64,000 bases of DNA. Source: Chelydra serpentina. Lineage: Eukaryota > Chordata > Testudines > Chelydridae. Made by a program: the position numbers and the translations under genes. The stretch covers positions 682,001 to 746,000 of the forward strand of contig JBAIAC010000131.1 in NCBI GenBank assembly GCA_037349315.1. Reading direction: 5' to 3'. The notes under the pieces are model-generated. The model was not told the origin of the DNA. It saw only the letters and a program-made list of their open reading frames with translations, and made no database searches. Positions 22,691-34,480 of the stretch are shown in pieces; position 1 is the first letter of the stretch, and every line of letters begins with the position of its first letter.

Positions 22691-22909
22691 GGCAAGAAGG
22701 AACTGAGGGTGGGGGGAGCCTGCAGCCCCCTATATAGCGGGCTATAGCGGCGCCACTCCAGGGGTCGCAGCGGCACTCCCCCCTATGGATACTGCTAAAG
22801 GAAAAACTTCTGGCACCGATGCACGTGGCGAGCACGCACAGCTACTGTGGAATAGACCTGAGCAACACATCTCTAAGAACACCAGTTACGGAACAGGTAA
22901 CTCTCCTTT
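22691..22909 (+). repeat. DIRS A1 right inverted terminal repeat
   Basis: From GGCAAGAAGGAACTGAGGGT to the right end. It is complementary to 16931-17122. The outer 40 nt differ from the left end (GATGTGTTGCTCAGG against GTGATTGCTCATG in the same sense), so each end keeps its own sequence, and these are exactly the versions copied in the ICR. Confidence 0.88.
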
Positions 22910-24731
22910 CATGCTGAGAAATGTGTAAGGGAATTGAGGCCTGTTTGAGAAGAAGGCTGAGATTGGGATCTCCAGAAAGACTTAATCACACAGTTTCTCT
23001 GGAATGTTAGTGGGGTGTGGGTGCTGAACTTCCTTATTTTCCTTTGAAAATTCCAGCCTAACTCCCCGCTGCCAGTAATGGATCTGATGGACTGTGATAC
23101 AAAGAGAGCCATGTTAGCTGTTAAAACCCAAGGTGTTGAGTCTTCGCAGCAGATTCCACCCTATGCTAGATGCCAAGGGGGGCGGGCGGGGAGACGTATT
23201 GAAATCAAGGTACAGCAAGTGAGCCAGCCAGCCCGTTTGTGTCCCTGAATGAGTTGTTGGGCACATTCATCAGTGGTGCTTGTGGCCCTGTTGCGCCTTC
23301 CTCTTCAAAATCTAGCCCCAAGAAGCTCTACAAGCAGGTGATTTCCCAAACCCAGATTGATTTTCTGTGTTGCTTATGTGATCACTGGTCTGCATACAGG
23401 ATTATTTGTAACCAGATGCTCCCAAACCTTCCTCCCCTTTTCAAACTGCTGCCTTCCTTCCCCTGCTCTAACTTGGGTACTCGAACATTGAACCAATTGT
23501 GTCCGTCCCCTCCCCTGGCAGCCTTTCCTCCCCACTGTAACTTCTTGATAGCTCCCTGATAGTTTATTATATCCAGTCCAGGCTTTGCCTGCTTAATCTG
23601 GTGTAAACATTTTACGCTGTCCTACACATCCCTTCTGGGTTGTCAAATTGTACCGCAGCTCCTATTCCCAGTACAATTTCCAGTAAATGCCCCTTTGTAG
23701 AAGCATGTCAGAGCAAACCTGAAAAGAGTTGCATGGAATGGACTGTCCTGAGCCTATATCTGTCTATGTTCATGTAATCATTCAGGCTCTGACCGCTCTC
23801 ACAAGCCAGCATATGCTGCTATTCCTTGATTTTATGTAAGTAAAAGATGGTGGCATCCACCCTCTAGCTCTGAAATGACCAGGCAATCACATGGAGTAGT
23901 TCAGCAAGCTCACAAGTGATTAGAAGAGATGGGCTGAGGGAGGTATGGTCTCTCTGGTGGTCAGGAGTATGAGTGGATGGGTAAATCTGGTGTGCCTGAA
24001 AGTTTTCTCTGCCTGAAAATCTCATTCCACAAACCAGTAAATTTCAGTAGCATGTTGGTCAGATCCAGTTCAGCCTAGATCTCGTATATGGAAGTGCGCT
24101 GCTTCCTTTCTCACCGAGAGAGCTGTGAACTTAGCCTTCACAGTTCACACTGGGGGTTTATGCTCCACATTCTCTACTGCAGAGGTTCCTAGAGTGCAAT
24201 CTGCTGAGAGCTGGCTGCTCACCTGTTGCTGGCTCTCCTCCTTTCCAGCTGCTAAAATGTCATTAAGACAGCTAAAAACACATTGTATACTTCACTGTTC
24301 TCCATGTAAGCAATTTCCTAGGGCTGTTGTGGAACAGCCAAAGGGAGAGAGGTGTCTCAGATGTGGTCCATGCTATGAAAATGGTTGAGCCCCCAATCTT
24401 TCTAACCCACAAATGGAGCTTTGGCACTGCTAACCAGCTGTAGTCCATCCTGTGCAGGAGTCCAGCGTATTGACTGCCTGTGTCCCCAGCATGTCCGACT
24501 CCATCCAGCATGCTCACAGCCAGTGTCAGAAATGACGAAGCATTTTGCATGCGTGGCTCTCCATTAAATGAGCAAGCCATTAATAACATTTATACACAGG
24601 GCAGACTTGAGTCAGTGCAAAGACCGTGATCAGAACGACATCCCCATAAGGACAGGTGTGCATCCCTGCATCTGTCAGCATGCAGAGAACCTGTTCTCCT
24701 CTTTGTCTGTGCCTTGCACTGATGTTGCAGA
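22910..24731. other. Intronic DNA, nothing recognised
   Basis: No exon, transposon or RNA gene recognised. Open frames such as 23239-23559 have no similarity I recognise and no splice context. Confidence 0.45.
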
Positions 24732-24843
24732 CAGGGCTTTGGAGCGGAGCCCGGAGCTGGAGTGTGGAGCAGCTCCGGAGCAGTGGAACTGCAGGTTTTT
24801 TCCTGGAGCTGGATCAGAGCCGGAGCACAGCTCCAAAGCCCTG
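24732..24843. mobile_element. 112-bp hAT-type MITE with perfect 8-bp target duplication
   Basis: The terminal inverted repeats are CAGGGCTTTGGAGC (left) and GCTCCAAAGCCCTG (right), a perfect 14-bp pair. The flanks are GTTGCAGA at 24724-24731 and again at 24844-24851. The interior is rich in GGAGC/GCTCC motifs and can fold on itself. It is too short to encode protein and must have been moved in trans. Confidence 0.92.
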
Positions 24844-24851
24844 GTTGCAGA

Positions 24852-26234
24852 GGCAGCTGCACTGCGGCTCTACATCCAGTTACCTTGTAGCTGAATGCTG
24901 TCAGCAAATCCATCATTGCTCTTTAGGGGTGACCTTGAAAATCATATCTCCCACGAGCAGCAAGGATTGGAGCTGAGGCATTCAAAACACTGGCATTTGC
25001 AGAACAATTCCCAGCTTGATAAACTAGCTGTGAAGAAAGGACAGGGTCTCGTGTGCAGTGTCTGGAACTCTGCGTATGATACTCCCCATAAGGCTTTATA
25101 CTTCTGCAACGGCTTTTGACAGATAGTTGGTTTCCAGAGCTTTGTCAGACTCCTGGCTGCTGTTACATGCCGATGTACTGTAATCTTCTCGTGTTCATGT
25201 TTCGTTTAGGGGAACAATAAGAAGAGATCTCAAACCATGCAGCTCAATTGGTCCCTGGTGTCAGTGACACCCCTCACTCTCACCTGCACCCTCTTTGCGG
25301 CTGGCTTTCTGAAGGATTTCCTCATGGATCTCTTCCCCAGTATAATGCGTAGTCATCCCCCATTCTAAGCCTAAGGTGGTTTTGACCATATTTGAATACT
25401 TTTTTTGTTTGTTTTTTTTAAACTTGTGCTTTCCATGACTTCTCTTCACAGTTCTGGTTTTACTAACTTTAACTGCATCTCTCTGTCTTCTCCCTTCTGC
25501 ATCCCACCTTTTCCTCCCCTCCCAGATCTTGCAGTGTTCAAGGAGCGGCTGAGATTGCTAACAGTAGGAGGTATGCAAATAATGAGCCTTTAATCCTTCT
25601 GGAGTTCAGGACTCTCTTTGAATAGGTTATTCTGGGCATGTGCAGAGCGGGTAAAGTTACAAAACCCTCCCATGTTTCATCAACAATGTCAAGTGTTTTG
25701 TATCATTTTTTAATTTCTTTCTCTGAATAACAGTGCCTGAGCTAAATGCTTGGTTAGTGATGCTGCCAACGTGCATAGACTTATTTTAATCCTGAGTTTT
25801 TCGAGCGCTTTCCATACTGTCCACTTGCATGCCTGGCTTGCCAGAAATCCTATTTCATTGGGCTCAATCATTCTCTGGTATCCTGATGTCTTCTAGAGCC
25901 TACAGCCTGTTTTGAATTGCCATAATAGTTGAGTAGCTTTCAATGCACCTACCTTTCTTTGACCAGATGACATTCATATTACTAGATCCACTTTGCTTTC
26001 ATCTGAATCGTTATTGTTCATGGAGGCCAATTTTCCCTGTTGGGCACCTAAGGTCAGGCCCTTCTCTGTTTCAGCCTCTAAACAGTTAGTCTGTCAGAGG
26101 TGCTGAACGTCTGCATTGCCATTGACTTCCATATGCTTGGCACATTTGAAAAATCAAGCACCTAAAGAAACGGCCTAACTTCCAGGCATCCAAGCTGGGG
26201 AATTTTGGGCCAATGTTTTAAAGAGGTGGCTCTG
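24852..26234. other. Intronic DNA, nothing recognised
   Basis: No exon or transposon recognised. Short open frames on both strands have no supporting similarity. Confidence 0.45.
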
Positions 26235-27400
26235 TGTTAGAATAAAATAACCCCTGTATAGCGAATAAACCGAAAGGTTAGGGAGAACCTGACCACACTG
26301 TACTGCCATTGAACCACATCTGTGTGTGTAACAATGCTGGTTCTAGCAGGACCCAACTGAGAGTGCCAATTCAGGACAAATTGCTTCAAGCAGGGCAGCT
26401 ACAGCCCAAGGCTGGGGTTTTTCCACCTCTAAGGCAAACCAAACCAGCCAGACAGAGAAGACTTTGGTTTTACCCCACTGGCTAACCACAAGTCACCCCA
26501 AGCAATTCCCTTAGACACTCCAGTTTCCCAGTATCACCACCAGTGCCACTTGTTACGGGGACAAATGGTTATGAAAACCAATGCCCCAGTAAAAGAAAAA
26601 GATCCTCCCGATCCCAAAGGACCAAGCCTCCAGATCCAGGTCAATCTACAAATCAGATCTTACCCACAAATCATACTGTTGCCAATCCTTTAGAATCTAA
26701 AATCTAAAGGTTTATTCATAAAAGGAAAAAGGTATAGGTGAGAGTTAGAATTGGTTAAATGGAATCAATTACATACAGCAATGGCAAAGTTCTTGATTCA
26801 GTGATGGAATAAGCTGCAGGTTCAAATCAAGTCTCTGGAGTGCATCCCCAGCTGGGATGGGTCATTCAGTCCTTTGTTTAGAGCTTCAGTTTGTAGCAAA
26901 GTCCCTCCAGAGGTATGAAGCAGGATTGAAGACCAGATGGAGATGAGGCAGCTGCCTTTTATAGTCTCTTCCAGGTGTAAGGACACCTCTTTGTCCTTAC
27001 TGTGGAAAATTACAGCAAAATGGCATCTGGAGTCACATGGGCAAGTCCCTGCATACCTTGCTGAGTCACAAGGCGTGTCTGCCCTCTCTCAATGGGTCAG
27101 TTGTATAGCTGATGGTCCTTAATGGGCCATCAAGCAGGCCTGGCAGAGCTGACACCAGCTTGTCTGGGGTCTTCCCCAGAAGCCCAGCCCCAGTTTGAAA
27201 TACAGACAGTATAAACCCAATATTCATAACTTCAACTACAAAACTGATACATACATAAAAATGGCATAATCATAACCAGCAAACCATAACCTGGTCTTAG
27301 ACACCTCATTTGACCCCCTTTATATAAGATTTGGTGCCACTACAGGACCTTGGTTGCAACAATGATCTATATGGTCCCAGTTATTGTCAATAACGTCACA
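26235..27400 (-). mobile_element. Probable solo LTR, antisense to OGDH (about 1.17 kb)
   Basis: Read on the minus strand it starts TGTGACGTTATTGACAATAA and ends TTATTTTATTCTAACA, with TG and CA termini. Internal signals are in the right order for an LTR: a TATA-like GAGACTATAAAAGGCAGC, then ATGAATAAACCTTTAG, a polyadenylation-type signal, about 270 nt downstream. No internal retroviral genes flank it. No target duplication was found, so the ends are approximate. It is annotated only as a relic. Confidence 0.5.
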
Positions 27401-28910
27401 GTGTGCTTCTTCATAGGCCTGTTCTATAGGTTACATGCGGTGACATGGAGAAGTATGGGGGTGGGTAGCAAGGGAATTCGTCCCAGCTGTGTAGAACAGC
27501 CCACAATCAGATGTGCCCTCTTACAGATTGATTATTCCTTTTTCCTGCTGTCACTAGATCCTTGAATCTCACCCTCCTGACTTGCATCTGACCTAGATCT
27601 AAATTGCCTGTGTGCGAACTCTGCCCCTAATCTACACCCTCTCACACCCAGTTATATGAATTGTTCTCTGGTTTCTATAAATACCAACATTAATCAAAAA
27701 GCTGGAGTGTAGCAAGTGAACAGAGAAACAAAGGTCTGAAAACAACCCTGACCGTTGATCCTAGTGTTCACGTAGCCACCATAAAATTAAAATTAAAGCA
27801 AAAAGTCAAGGGAAGCTCTGTAACCTGAATCTGTAACTGCAGTCCCATTGTTCCCAGGTCCCCCCAAGCTTAGCATATCCCCTCTAGAGAGGAGGATGAA
27901 GGAGTGGGTGAGCCACCACCTTGCAAAGAGCAAGAGGAGGCAACCAGCCTGCATGCACCTACCAGCTGTCGGGAAACCTAAAGGAATGCTCCTCTATCTC
28001 CTGGGTCTGTATCTCGCCCTCCTCTCTTGCTAGTGTCCTGTTGGGTTCCGGGATGTGGGCGGGAGCAAGCCTGTCCACAGCTAAAGATCTCTCTCCCAGC
28101 CTATGGGGAGCCTCCCTTGTCAGTATGGAAGGCAGGCTTGGGGGCCCTAGCCTAGTACCAGTTTCCAAATGGCAGGTGGCTTTTCAGAAAACTCATTGGC
28201 ATTAAGCACCCGCTTCCTTCTTGAGGCCATGTTTCTGCCGAAAGGCAGCATGTCCATGGCTGAGTTATCAGCTGAGGCCAGTGTAGCACTTCCCTGCTAG
28301 TACTGCTGCTGGAGTAGAACTAAAATCCTATGTCCATCGCCCTGGCCTAATCCCTGCTGCCTTTTAGGGCTTGTCTACATGGGGAAATTGTTCCAGAATA
28401 AGGTAGGGTGTGAATTTAAAGCTCTATAGGTATTGCACTGTGGGAGCTATTCTGATCAGGTTTCTCATGTAGATTTCCCATTACACATCCTTCCTATTGG
28501 GGAATAACTTTCTTGTGGCTGTAGGGGAAACTGCTGTTAATCTAGTCACTAACTCAACATTCCTGAGGATCTCAGCATTTTCTTTGGCATCAGAAGACCC
28601 CCCAGCCTAGGACTGTTCAGGTGGCTGCCTGCTAGTCATGGAGAAGGAGCAAGGCACTCTGTGCAATGTAGTCCTATCTCCTACCCAGTGAGCTTTCCGC
28701 ATCTCATACAGAGGCTGTTTTGGCTTCACCCCGGTGTGTGTAATTTATCTATAAACAACAGCTTCACTTAAATTGTGTTTGCTTTTGGCTGTGTTGAGTA
28801 ATTGCTAAGCAAGCAATAAATGATAGAGGAGGTAAAGAGACCAACTCTTTTTATGCCAGATTCTGCCCTTTACTCCCTTTGATGGCAGTGGGCTCAATTA
28901 TACCCCAGAG
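27401..28910. other. Intronic DNA with one MITE-like remnant
   Basis: A degraded MITE probably lies at 28365-28480. It starts TAGGGCTTGTCTACAT, a terminus common to sauropsid MITEs, and its interior includes GGAGCTATTCTGATC, but no right terminus is clear. No exon is recognised. Confidence 0.4.
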
Positions 28911-29555
28911 TAGGGGTGGGCAAACTCTTTTGCCTGAGAGCCACATCTGGGTGAGGAAATTGTATGCAGGGCCATGAATGGAGGGCTGGGGCAGGGGGTT
29001 GGGGTGTGGGAGGGAGTGCGGTGTGTGGGAGGGAGGTGCGGTGTGCAGGAAGGGCGTCAGGGCAAGGGGTTGGGGTGCAGGTGGGGGCTGGAGTGCAGGA
29101 GAGGATACGGAGTGTGGCATGGGTTCAGGGGGGTTGGGGTGCAGGCTCCGGCCCGGCACTGTTTACCTCAAGTGGCTCCGCGGTGGCAGCGGGGCTAAGG
29201 CAGGCTCCCTAACTACCCTGGCCCTGCGCCGCTCCCGGAAATGGCCAGCATGTCTGGCAGTGGCTCCTGGGGGTGAGCCGGGGAGGCAGGTGGCTCCGCT
29301 GCACGCTGCCCTCACTTGCAAGTACCACCCCCAGAGCTCCCATTGGCTGCGGTTCACCGTTCCCAGCCAATGGGACTGCGGGGGGCGGTGCCTGCAGGTG
29401 AGAGCAGCATATGGAGCCCTCTGCCCCTCCCCCCCGCACCAGGGGGACCGCAGGGACGTGGTGCCGGACACTTTCGGGACCGGTAATCCCATGGGCCTAA
29501 TTGAAAGCCCGGATGGGCCGGATTCAGCCCATGGGCCATAGTTTGCCCTCCCCTG
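28911..29555. mobile_element. Non-autonomous hAT transposon, 645 bp, perfect 8-bp target duplication
   Basis: The left end TAGGGGTGGGCAAACT pairs with the right end AGTTTGCCCTCCCCTG. The octamer CCCCAGAG flanks both sides (28903-28910 and 29556-29563). The interior has G-rich tandem units (GGGGTTGGGGTGCAGG, GTGTGGGAGGGAG) on the left and a GC-rich right half. There is no transposase. Open frames of up to 187 codons here are compositional. Confidence 0.93.
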
Positions 29556-29563
29556 CCCCAGAG

Positions 29564-30540
29564 GTATAAAATCCTATTGTGGAGAGGAGGCGTTCAGCAG
29601 CACAAACCACCTGCCACTGCAGTTCAGCTAGAGGCCCCAGATCTAGCCAACTTGGCCTTGACAGGGCAAGAGCATCTTGGAGACCTGTTGAATGCAGTGC
29701 ACATGCCAGCAGCAGGACTCTGTGCAACTCCAGTGAGACCAGCTGCTCCTTCACCCCTACAGGGAGTGGCTGCCATGTTGCTCATCACTTGCCCATCCTC
29801 AGGATGACTCACCTGTGGTGCAGTAGCGCAGGGATATGCCCACTGAAGTAACTCTGCACCATGGAGACCCACTCTAGCCGATTGGATGTATAGTCATCTA
29901 ATTGAAGCTTTAACTGCAGACTTAAATTTGTGTGTTACTAAAGTTGCACCCTCCCCCCAAGGCAGGAAATTCTAAACAGCACCGTATTTGTAACGTCGAG
30001 CATTGTGGCCTCATGTAGCACAGCACGTACAGTGTGGGGAACACAGGGACTGCGTAATACTGAGTTGAGACTTTAGAGGGCCTAGACTGTAGACCCAGAG
30101 GAGGTCACATGTATTCAAAGACTGGAGTGTTGATATGAGCTGCGATGACTCTTCTGTGTCATTCAGGCTTTGGCCACGTCATCAAAAGTGTATGCTGCCA
30201 TGTGGTCCCTAACCCTTCCTGTGGATGGCACTAGTCACTCCCTAAATGTGTATTTAGCCACCCAGTAACAATCTTACTCCATGATCTTACCCATCCCTTT
30301 GGTGTCATCCTGCCAACCTGTGTGTGGCAGGATTCCAGAGTTGGCACTGTTATGGCACATGGCTATTCATCCCCATACGAGTGCAGAGGAGCTGCAGTGA
30401 CTGCACAGATGCAAGTGAGACAGCCTGAGCCCTGGGCTGAGTTAAACCCTATATCAAAGCTAAGCAGATTTTTCAGCACCAAGAGGGAACAAATCCTGTT
30501 TATTTGCTTTTACTAGTTCACCACACGTCCAGTTAATAGG
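29564..30540. other. Intronic DNA, nothing recognised
   Basis: No exon, RNA gene or transposon recognised in this stretch. Confidence 0.45.
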
Positions 30541-30750
30541 TAAGTGTGGCCTAATGGTTAGAACAGGGAACTGGGGGGGTCAGGATTCCAGGGTCCTGGT
30601 CCCAGCTTTGCCACTAACTTGCTAGGTCATGAAAGGAAAGTCCTTTTCAGTGCCTCAGTTTCTGTGTCTCAAGTGTTTTGACCTACCTCACAGAGGTTGA
30701 GGTTTCATGTTTGTCACTCACTGTGAGTTCCACTGAGGTGCTATAGGGCA
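30541..30750 (+). mobile_element. tRNA-derived SINE, probable
   Basis: GTGTGGCCTAATGGTTAGAA resembles a pol III A box region of tRNA-derived SINEs. It is followed by GGATTCCAGGGTCC near the B box position, then the common SINE body (CCAGCTTTGCCACTAACTTG, TGCCTCAGTTTCTGTGTCTC) and a tail with CCTACCTCACAGAGG. Tortoise-type pol III SINEs have this layout. It is diverged and has no clear target duplication. Confidence 0.6.
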
Positions 30751-32563
30751 GGATAGTAACTATTGAACATCAACAGGAAGGTTATTTTTGTGGATTTAAA
30801 AATACCCCCTTCACAACTTGAAACTTCCCGTCCAGAGTTCCAGCTTGGTTCTGTGGCCCATTTATGCCCTCAAAAAAAGGGCTTGACAGTATAAAAGCTG
30901 CTGGGCACATGCCTGTAATTAGCTGTGCTAATTATCTGCCTGTTTTACTAATGCCCTCAAATGATGTTAAACAACCTTCAAATACGTTCATGCCAATACA
31001 TCATCCATGATTAAATTGCTCCATCAGTGCTCACTTTTAAATCCATGTACACAGAGGTCCTCCCACTTTCAAAAGTGGGCACTGAAATGTGCTCTGATAG
31101 AGGGAGCCCTAAAGGGCCATTAACATGGAGTGACCTTGTCTAGATGTGACTTGGCAGCTGAGAATGGAGACAAACCACTGCATGGACACAGGATGACTCC
31201 TCTCAGTGGACTCCAGTTGCTGCAGGCAGGTCAGGGACTCTGTCTCTGCCCAGAGGAGTTATTGCTAGTCCAAAAAATATGGAATGAAAATAGAATTTCT
31301 TAGCAGATCTCTCTCTGCTTTGAAACAAAGTACAAGGAGCAGGGCTGAGTTACGTGTAAATAAAGGTGTGTGTACTAGCCAAACACTCCCACCTATCTGC
31401 CTGCTTCTAACTGATCTTCTCCTCAGAGAGACAGTTGTAATGGGGTTTAAATTGGGTCAGCATACAGCTTTGGTAACGTCTGGGGGAGTTTGGTGAGAAC
31501 GAAACCTCGTGGCACAATTGGCCTGTTTGGTAGAGGAGGAATGGCACGTATAGAGCCATATCAGTAACATCTCAGGTTATCACGGGCGTACAAGTTAATC
31601 ATTAAGGGATTGCCTCTGGTAATGGGATGTTGCATAGGCATTGTTGCCCTGTTCTGAGCCCCTCACCTCCCCCTTGCCAGTTCTTTGCTTTGAGCCCTGT
31701 ATTTGAGTCCCATGTAGATTTCCTTACGGACCATGAATTTATTTTAAGCTGAAACTTCCCATTTACTATGCTGAAGGCTTCAGCATCGCCCCTCAGATAC
31801 ACCACACCCACCACACCTTGGAAAGAACCTACCCACCACAGGGGAAAACAAAGAGCTCCAAGGGTGGCCAAGTTAAACCCAAAGGCCTGAATAGGCTAAC
31901 GGCACCATCTCTTGGGAAGAGTAGCAAAATCCTGCCTGCCTGCAAAGAGGGTTTTTTTTGCTCAAAGCACGTGGGTCCCATTTATTGTAAAATACTTCTC
32001 TCCCCTGCATGAGCTATTCAGAAGAGTCCACCGCAGAATCCTGAAACTGACACAGCTTTCTTTATCTTGCTTTCCTTCCTTATTTTTTTATTGTTTTTGG
32101 TCGGTCCATTTAACCTTTTTGTTTTCTGCTTCAACTTTGTTTTGTTAATTCTGAACATGTGGTGAAATCTGTTTGCTCGATGACTCTGGCCAATCCTCTT
32201 TGTTTTTTCTTCTCTCACCTATATTATATTCCTAAAATGTATTTTGTGTATGTGGGACTCCAATCCTTCTCAATTCAACACTTAATTTAATTACCAATGT
32301 ATATGCATATATATTGCTTTGTTGTGTTTATATCCTGGTGTTGCCTGTGTGCCTTTTGTAATAACCTTTTTGTTCTGTGCCTGTTTAATTACTGCTTGGT
32401 TATTTATCCACACAAACCTCCTTCATGCTTATTTTTGGTTTTTGTGCTGCTTTTTTGTCATCCTCCCCACAACCCTGGTTCCTGTGTGACTGTCCATGTC
32501 TGAAACACACACCCCTCTCTCTCTCCTCTGCTTTGGCTTGTCCTACCCATGAAAATCCTGCAG
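30751..32563. other. Intronic DNA, nothing certain
   Basis: No exon is recognised upstream of the OGDH acceptor at 32563. The last 500 nt are T-rich (32050-32450). Nothing else is supported. Confidence 0.45.
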
Positions 32564-32679
32564 GGTTTTATGGACTGGATGAATCTGATCTCGACAAGGT
32601 CTTCCACTTGCCCACGACCACTTTCATTGGAGGCAATGAGTCAGCTCTTCCACTCCGCGAGATCATCCGCCGCCTGGAG
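32564..32679 (+). CDS. OGDH: OGDH exon encoding [16 protein letters not shown]
   Basis: A 116-nt exon between CCTGCAG and GTAAGA. Its first two bases complete the Gly codon begun by either alternative exon; 38 codons follow ([20 protein letters not shown], then [18 protein letters not shown]), ending on a codon boundary. It belongs to the N-terminal part of E1. The ESDLDKVF segment is acidic and next to the region of the alternative exon implicated in Ca2+ response. It matches mammalian OGDH almost residue for residue (Asn for Gln after GG). It is separated from the alternative exons by about 27.7 kb of transposon-rich intron. Confidence 0.96.
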
Positions 32680-32869
32680 GTAAGACAAGTGCAGGGGAAT
32701 TGCACAGCCTTCAGAAAACTAGGCTGTTCCATTTAGTTCCCAGTTCGGGTTTTCCATTTGGTTCCTTTTTTGGGAGACTTAATAATAAAACTCTGAATGC
32801 CACTTCCTCCCCCTGCCTCACCAGAGATCAGGATTCTATGTTCCCCTTTCCTTTATTACTCATATTCAA

Positions 32870-33050
32870 CACTTATCATGGCACTCTTCATCCATGGATC
32901 TCCGAGCTCTTCACAGCAATAGGAAGCGCTGTTATCCCCATTTTACAACTGGAGAAAGAGGCCATGAGAGATTGCGATATGCCCAAGATCACAGTGAGTT
33001 AGGTCACAGTTGTGACCTAACCCAGTTCTTACTACCAATCCAGAGACCAG
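32870..33050 (+). mobile_element. MIR/L3-like repeat fragment, with hairpin
   Basis: TCTCCGAGCTCTTCACAG, GTTATCCCCATTTTACAACT and GAGAAAGAGGCCATGAGAGA resemble the common MIR/L3-type repeat tail (cattttacaga...gaaactgaggca). It overlaps the perfect 11-bp inverted repeat at 32998-33021. Family assignment is uncertain. Confidence 0.5.
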
Positions 33051-34289
33051 TATTGCCAACCCCAAGTGTTTAGATTTCATAAGTGGGGTCCCTCCCCAAG
33101 AATCATGAGATCTTAATAAAAATACTCCCGAATTTATTATTTTCCTTCTGGATTTTGAGCCTTTAGGATCACATTTTCCAGCCACACTCTGCAATCATGA
33201 GGGAATAGAAACTTGTTTTTCACTTATGAAAGGTGAGATTCTCCCATCATCACAAGACTCCAGGAGCTTGGAATTAAAGAAAAAACCTAGATATCATATG
33301 ACTCATAAATATTATAATGAGTTAGTAACACTGAGAGCCTGACCCACTGCAGACATCCCCAAAACAGTATTGAAAGCAGGAGAATGTCACTCCCAGCTCT
33401 ACACTTCGAGATAACAGTGGATGGAGGAAGCAACTGGGACCTGTAACTCGAGGCTTGGCAGGGAGAAAGCTTTCTGGCCTATGATGGACATTTGTAGTAC
33501 TCCTCTCTTCCAGCAGCCATGTTATGTATCTAGAAGGCTCAGTCTGGGATTGAAGCAAATCTTTCCAACTCATAGTTGTTCTCTCATGCCAGGAGTTGGA
33601 TCTCAGGGACTGGCGCCACAGGGCAGTGGGGTACTGTCATAAGTAACTTGTGCCCCCTTCTGCCTCATCCAAGGAGCCACTATAGGGAGAATGAGAGCCA
33701 GATGCTTGTTAGGATGGTGGGTGCTAAACCCACTGGATATCTGCGAATGGAGGAGTGAGGTGATGGCCAAAGTCAGCCTGCTGTTATAGAGTGAGCAGGC
33801 ACAAGGAGGGAGAGCTGGGCACCATCCCTCGAACAGATTCACTAAGGAGTTGAGATGGGGGAAGAGCAGCCCTGGCACAAGCAGACGCCTTCCTCTGTCA
33901 GTGGTTGGCGCATGTACCCTTGGCTTGCCCCTCTTGTAGGAGTAGGGAGGGAGCAGGTGCTGCTGATCATGCTTCCAATGAAGGAAGTAGAGCAAGGAGC
34001 CAGTTACTTGGGCACTGTCACTTCTTTGTGCACCTAGTCACAACAGGCGCAACCATCCAACTACCCAGCCCTCAGCAGCTCCTGCCCAGCCCAGCTTTGT
34101 TCATTCACACTAATGAAGCTACCTTCCCCCTAGGAGCCACTGGGTTTCATGCTTCACCCCAGTCCATAGAAGGACTATGATCACCTTCTATGCCTTGATG
34201 GTGGCAGCTGCGCTATAACACGTTATATACTTCAAGGGGTTGTGCAAACCCCAGATGATAGAATATTGCACGTGCTACGTTACCTTGAT
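33051..34289. other. Intronic DNA, nothing recognised
   Basis: No exon or transposon recognised. Open frames up to 130 codons (33603-33995, minus) lack similarity. Confidence 0.45.
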
Positions 34290-34290
34290 T

Positions 34291-34480
34291 CTTCTTTGAG
34301 TGATTGCTCATGTCTATTCCACAGTAGGTGTGCATGCTCGCCACGCACATCGGTGCCGGAAGATTTTCCCTTAGCAGTACCCGTAGGGGGAGGGCTGCTG
34401 CGACCCCTTGAGTGGCGCCTCTATAGCATGCTATAAGGGGAGCCACGCACTCCCCCCACCCTCAGTTCCTTCTTGCCGCC
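34291..34480 (+). repeat. DIRS A2 left inverted terminal repeat
   Basis: From CTTCTTTGAGTGATTGCTCA to CAGTTCCTTCTTGCCGCC, pairing imperfectly with 40012-40230. Confidence 0.88.

Larger units (their letters stand above)
16929..22909 (+). mobile_element. DIRS-type retrotransposon A1, end to end (about 6.0 kb)
   Basis: The element begins TTCTTCTTCGAGTGATTG and ends GGTAACTCTCCTTT. It has inverted terminal repeats of about 190-220 bp, gag, an RT/RNase H/methyltransferase-like frame, a tyrosine recombinase and an internal complementary region. This order, and the lack of a target duplication, are diagnostic of DIRS elements, which integrate by recombinase rather than by a DDE integrase. All three frames carry stops or frameshifts, so it is a dead copy. 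It is closest to A3 (48885) and then A2 (34290). Confidence 0.93.

Noticed and set aside
16929..22909. LTR retrotransposon or endogenous retrovirus
   Set aside because: The terminal repeats are inverted, there is an ICR and a tyrosine recombinase, and no DDE integrase or protease is seen.
22621..22909. A stand-alone inverted-repeat element (foldback transposon) at the right end of A1
   Set aside because: The same inverted pair occurs at the right end of A2 and A3 and is explained by ICR plus right terminal repeat.
28978..29541. A 187-codon Gly-rich frame
   Set aside because: It lies entirely inside the hAT at 28911-29555 and reflects G-rich tandem units.
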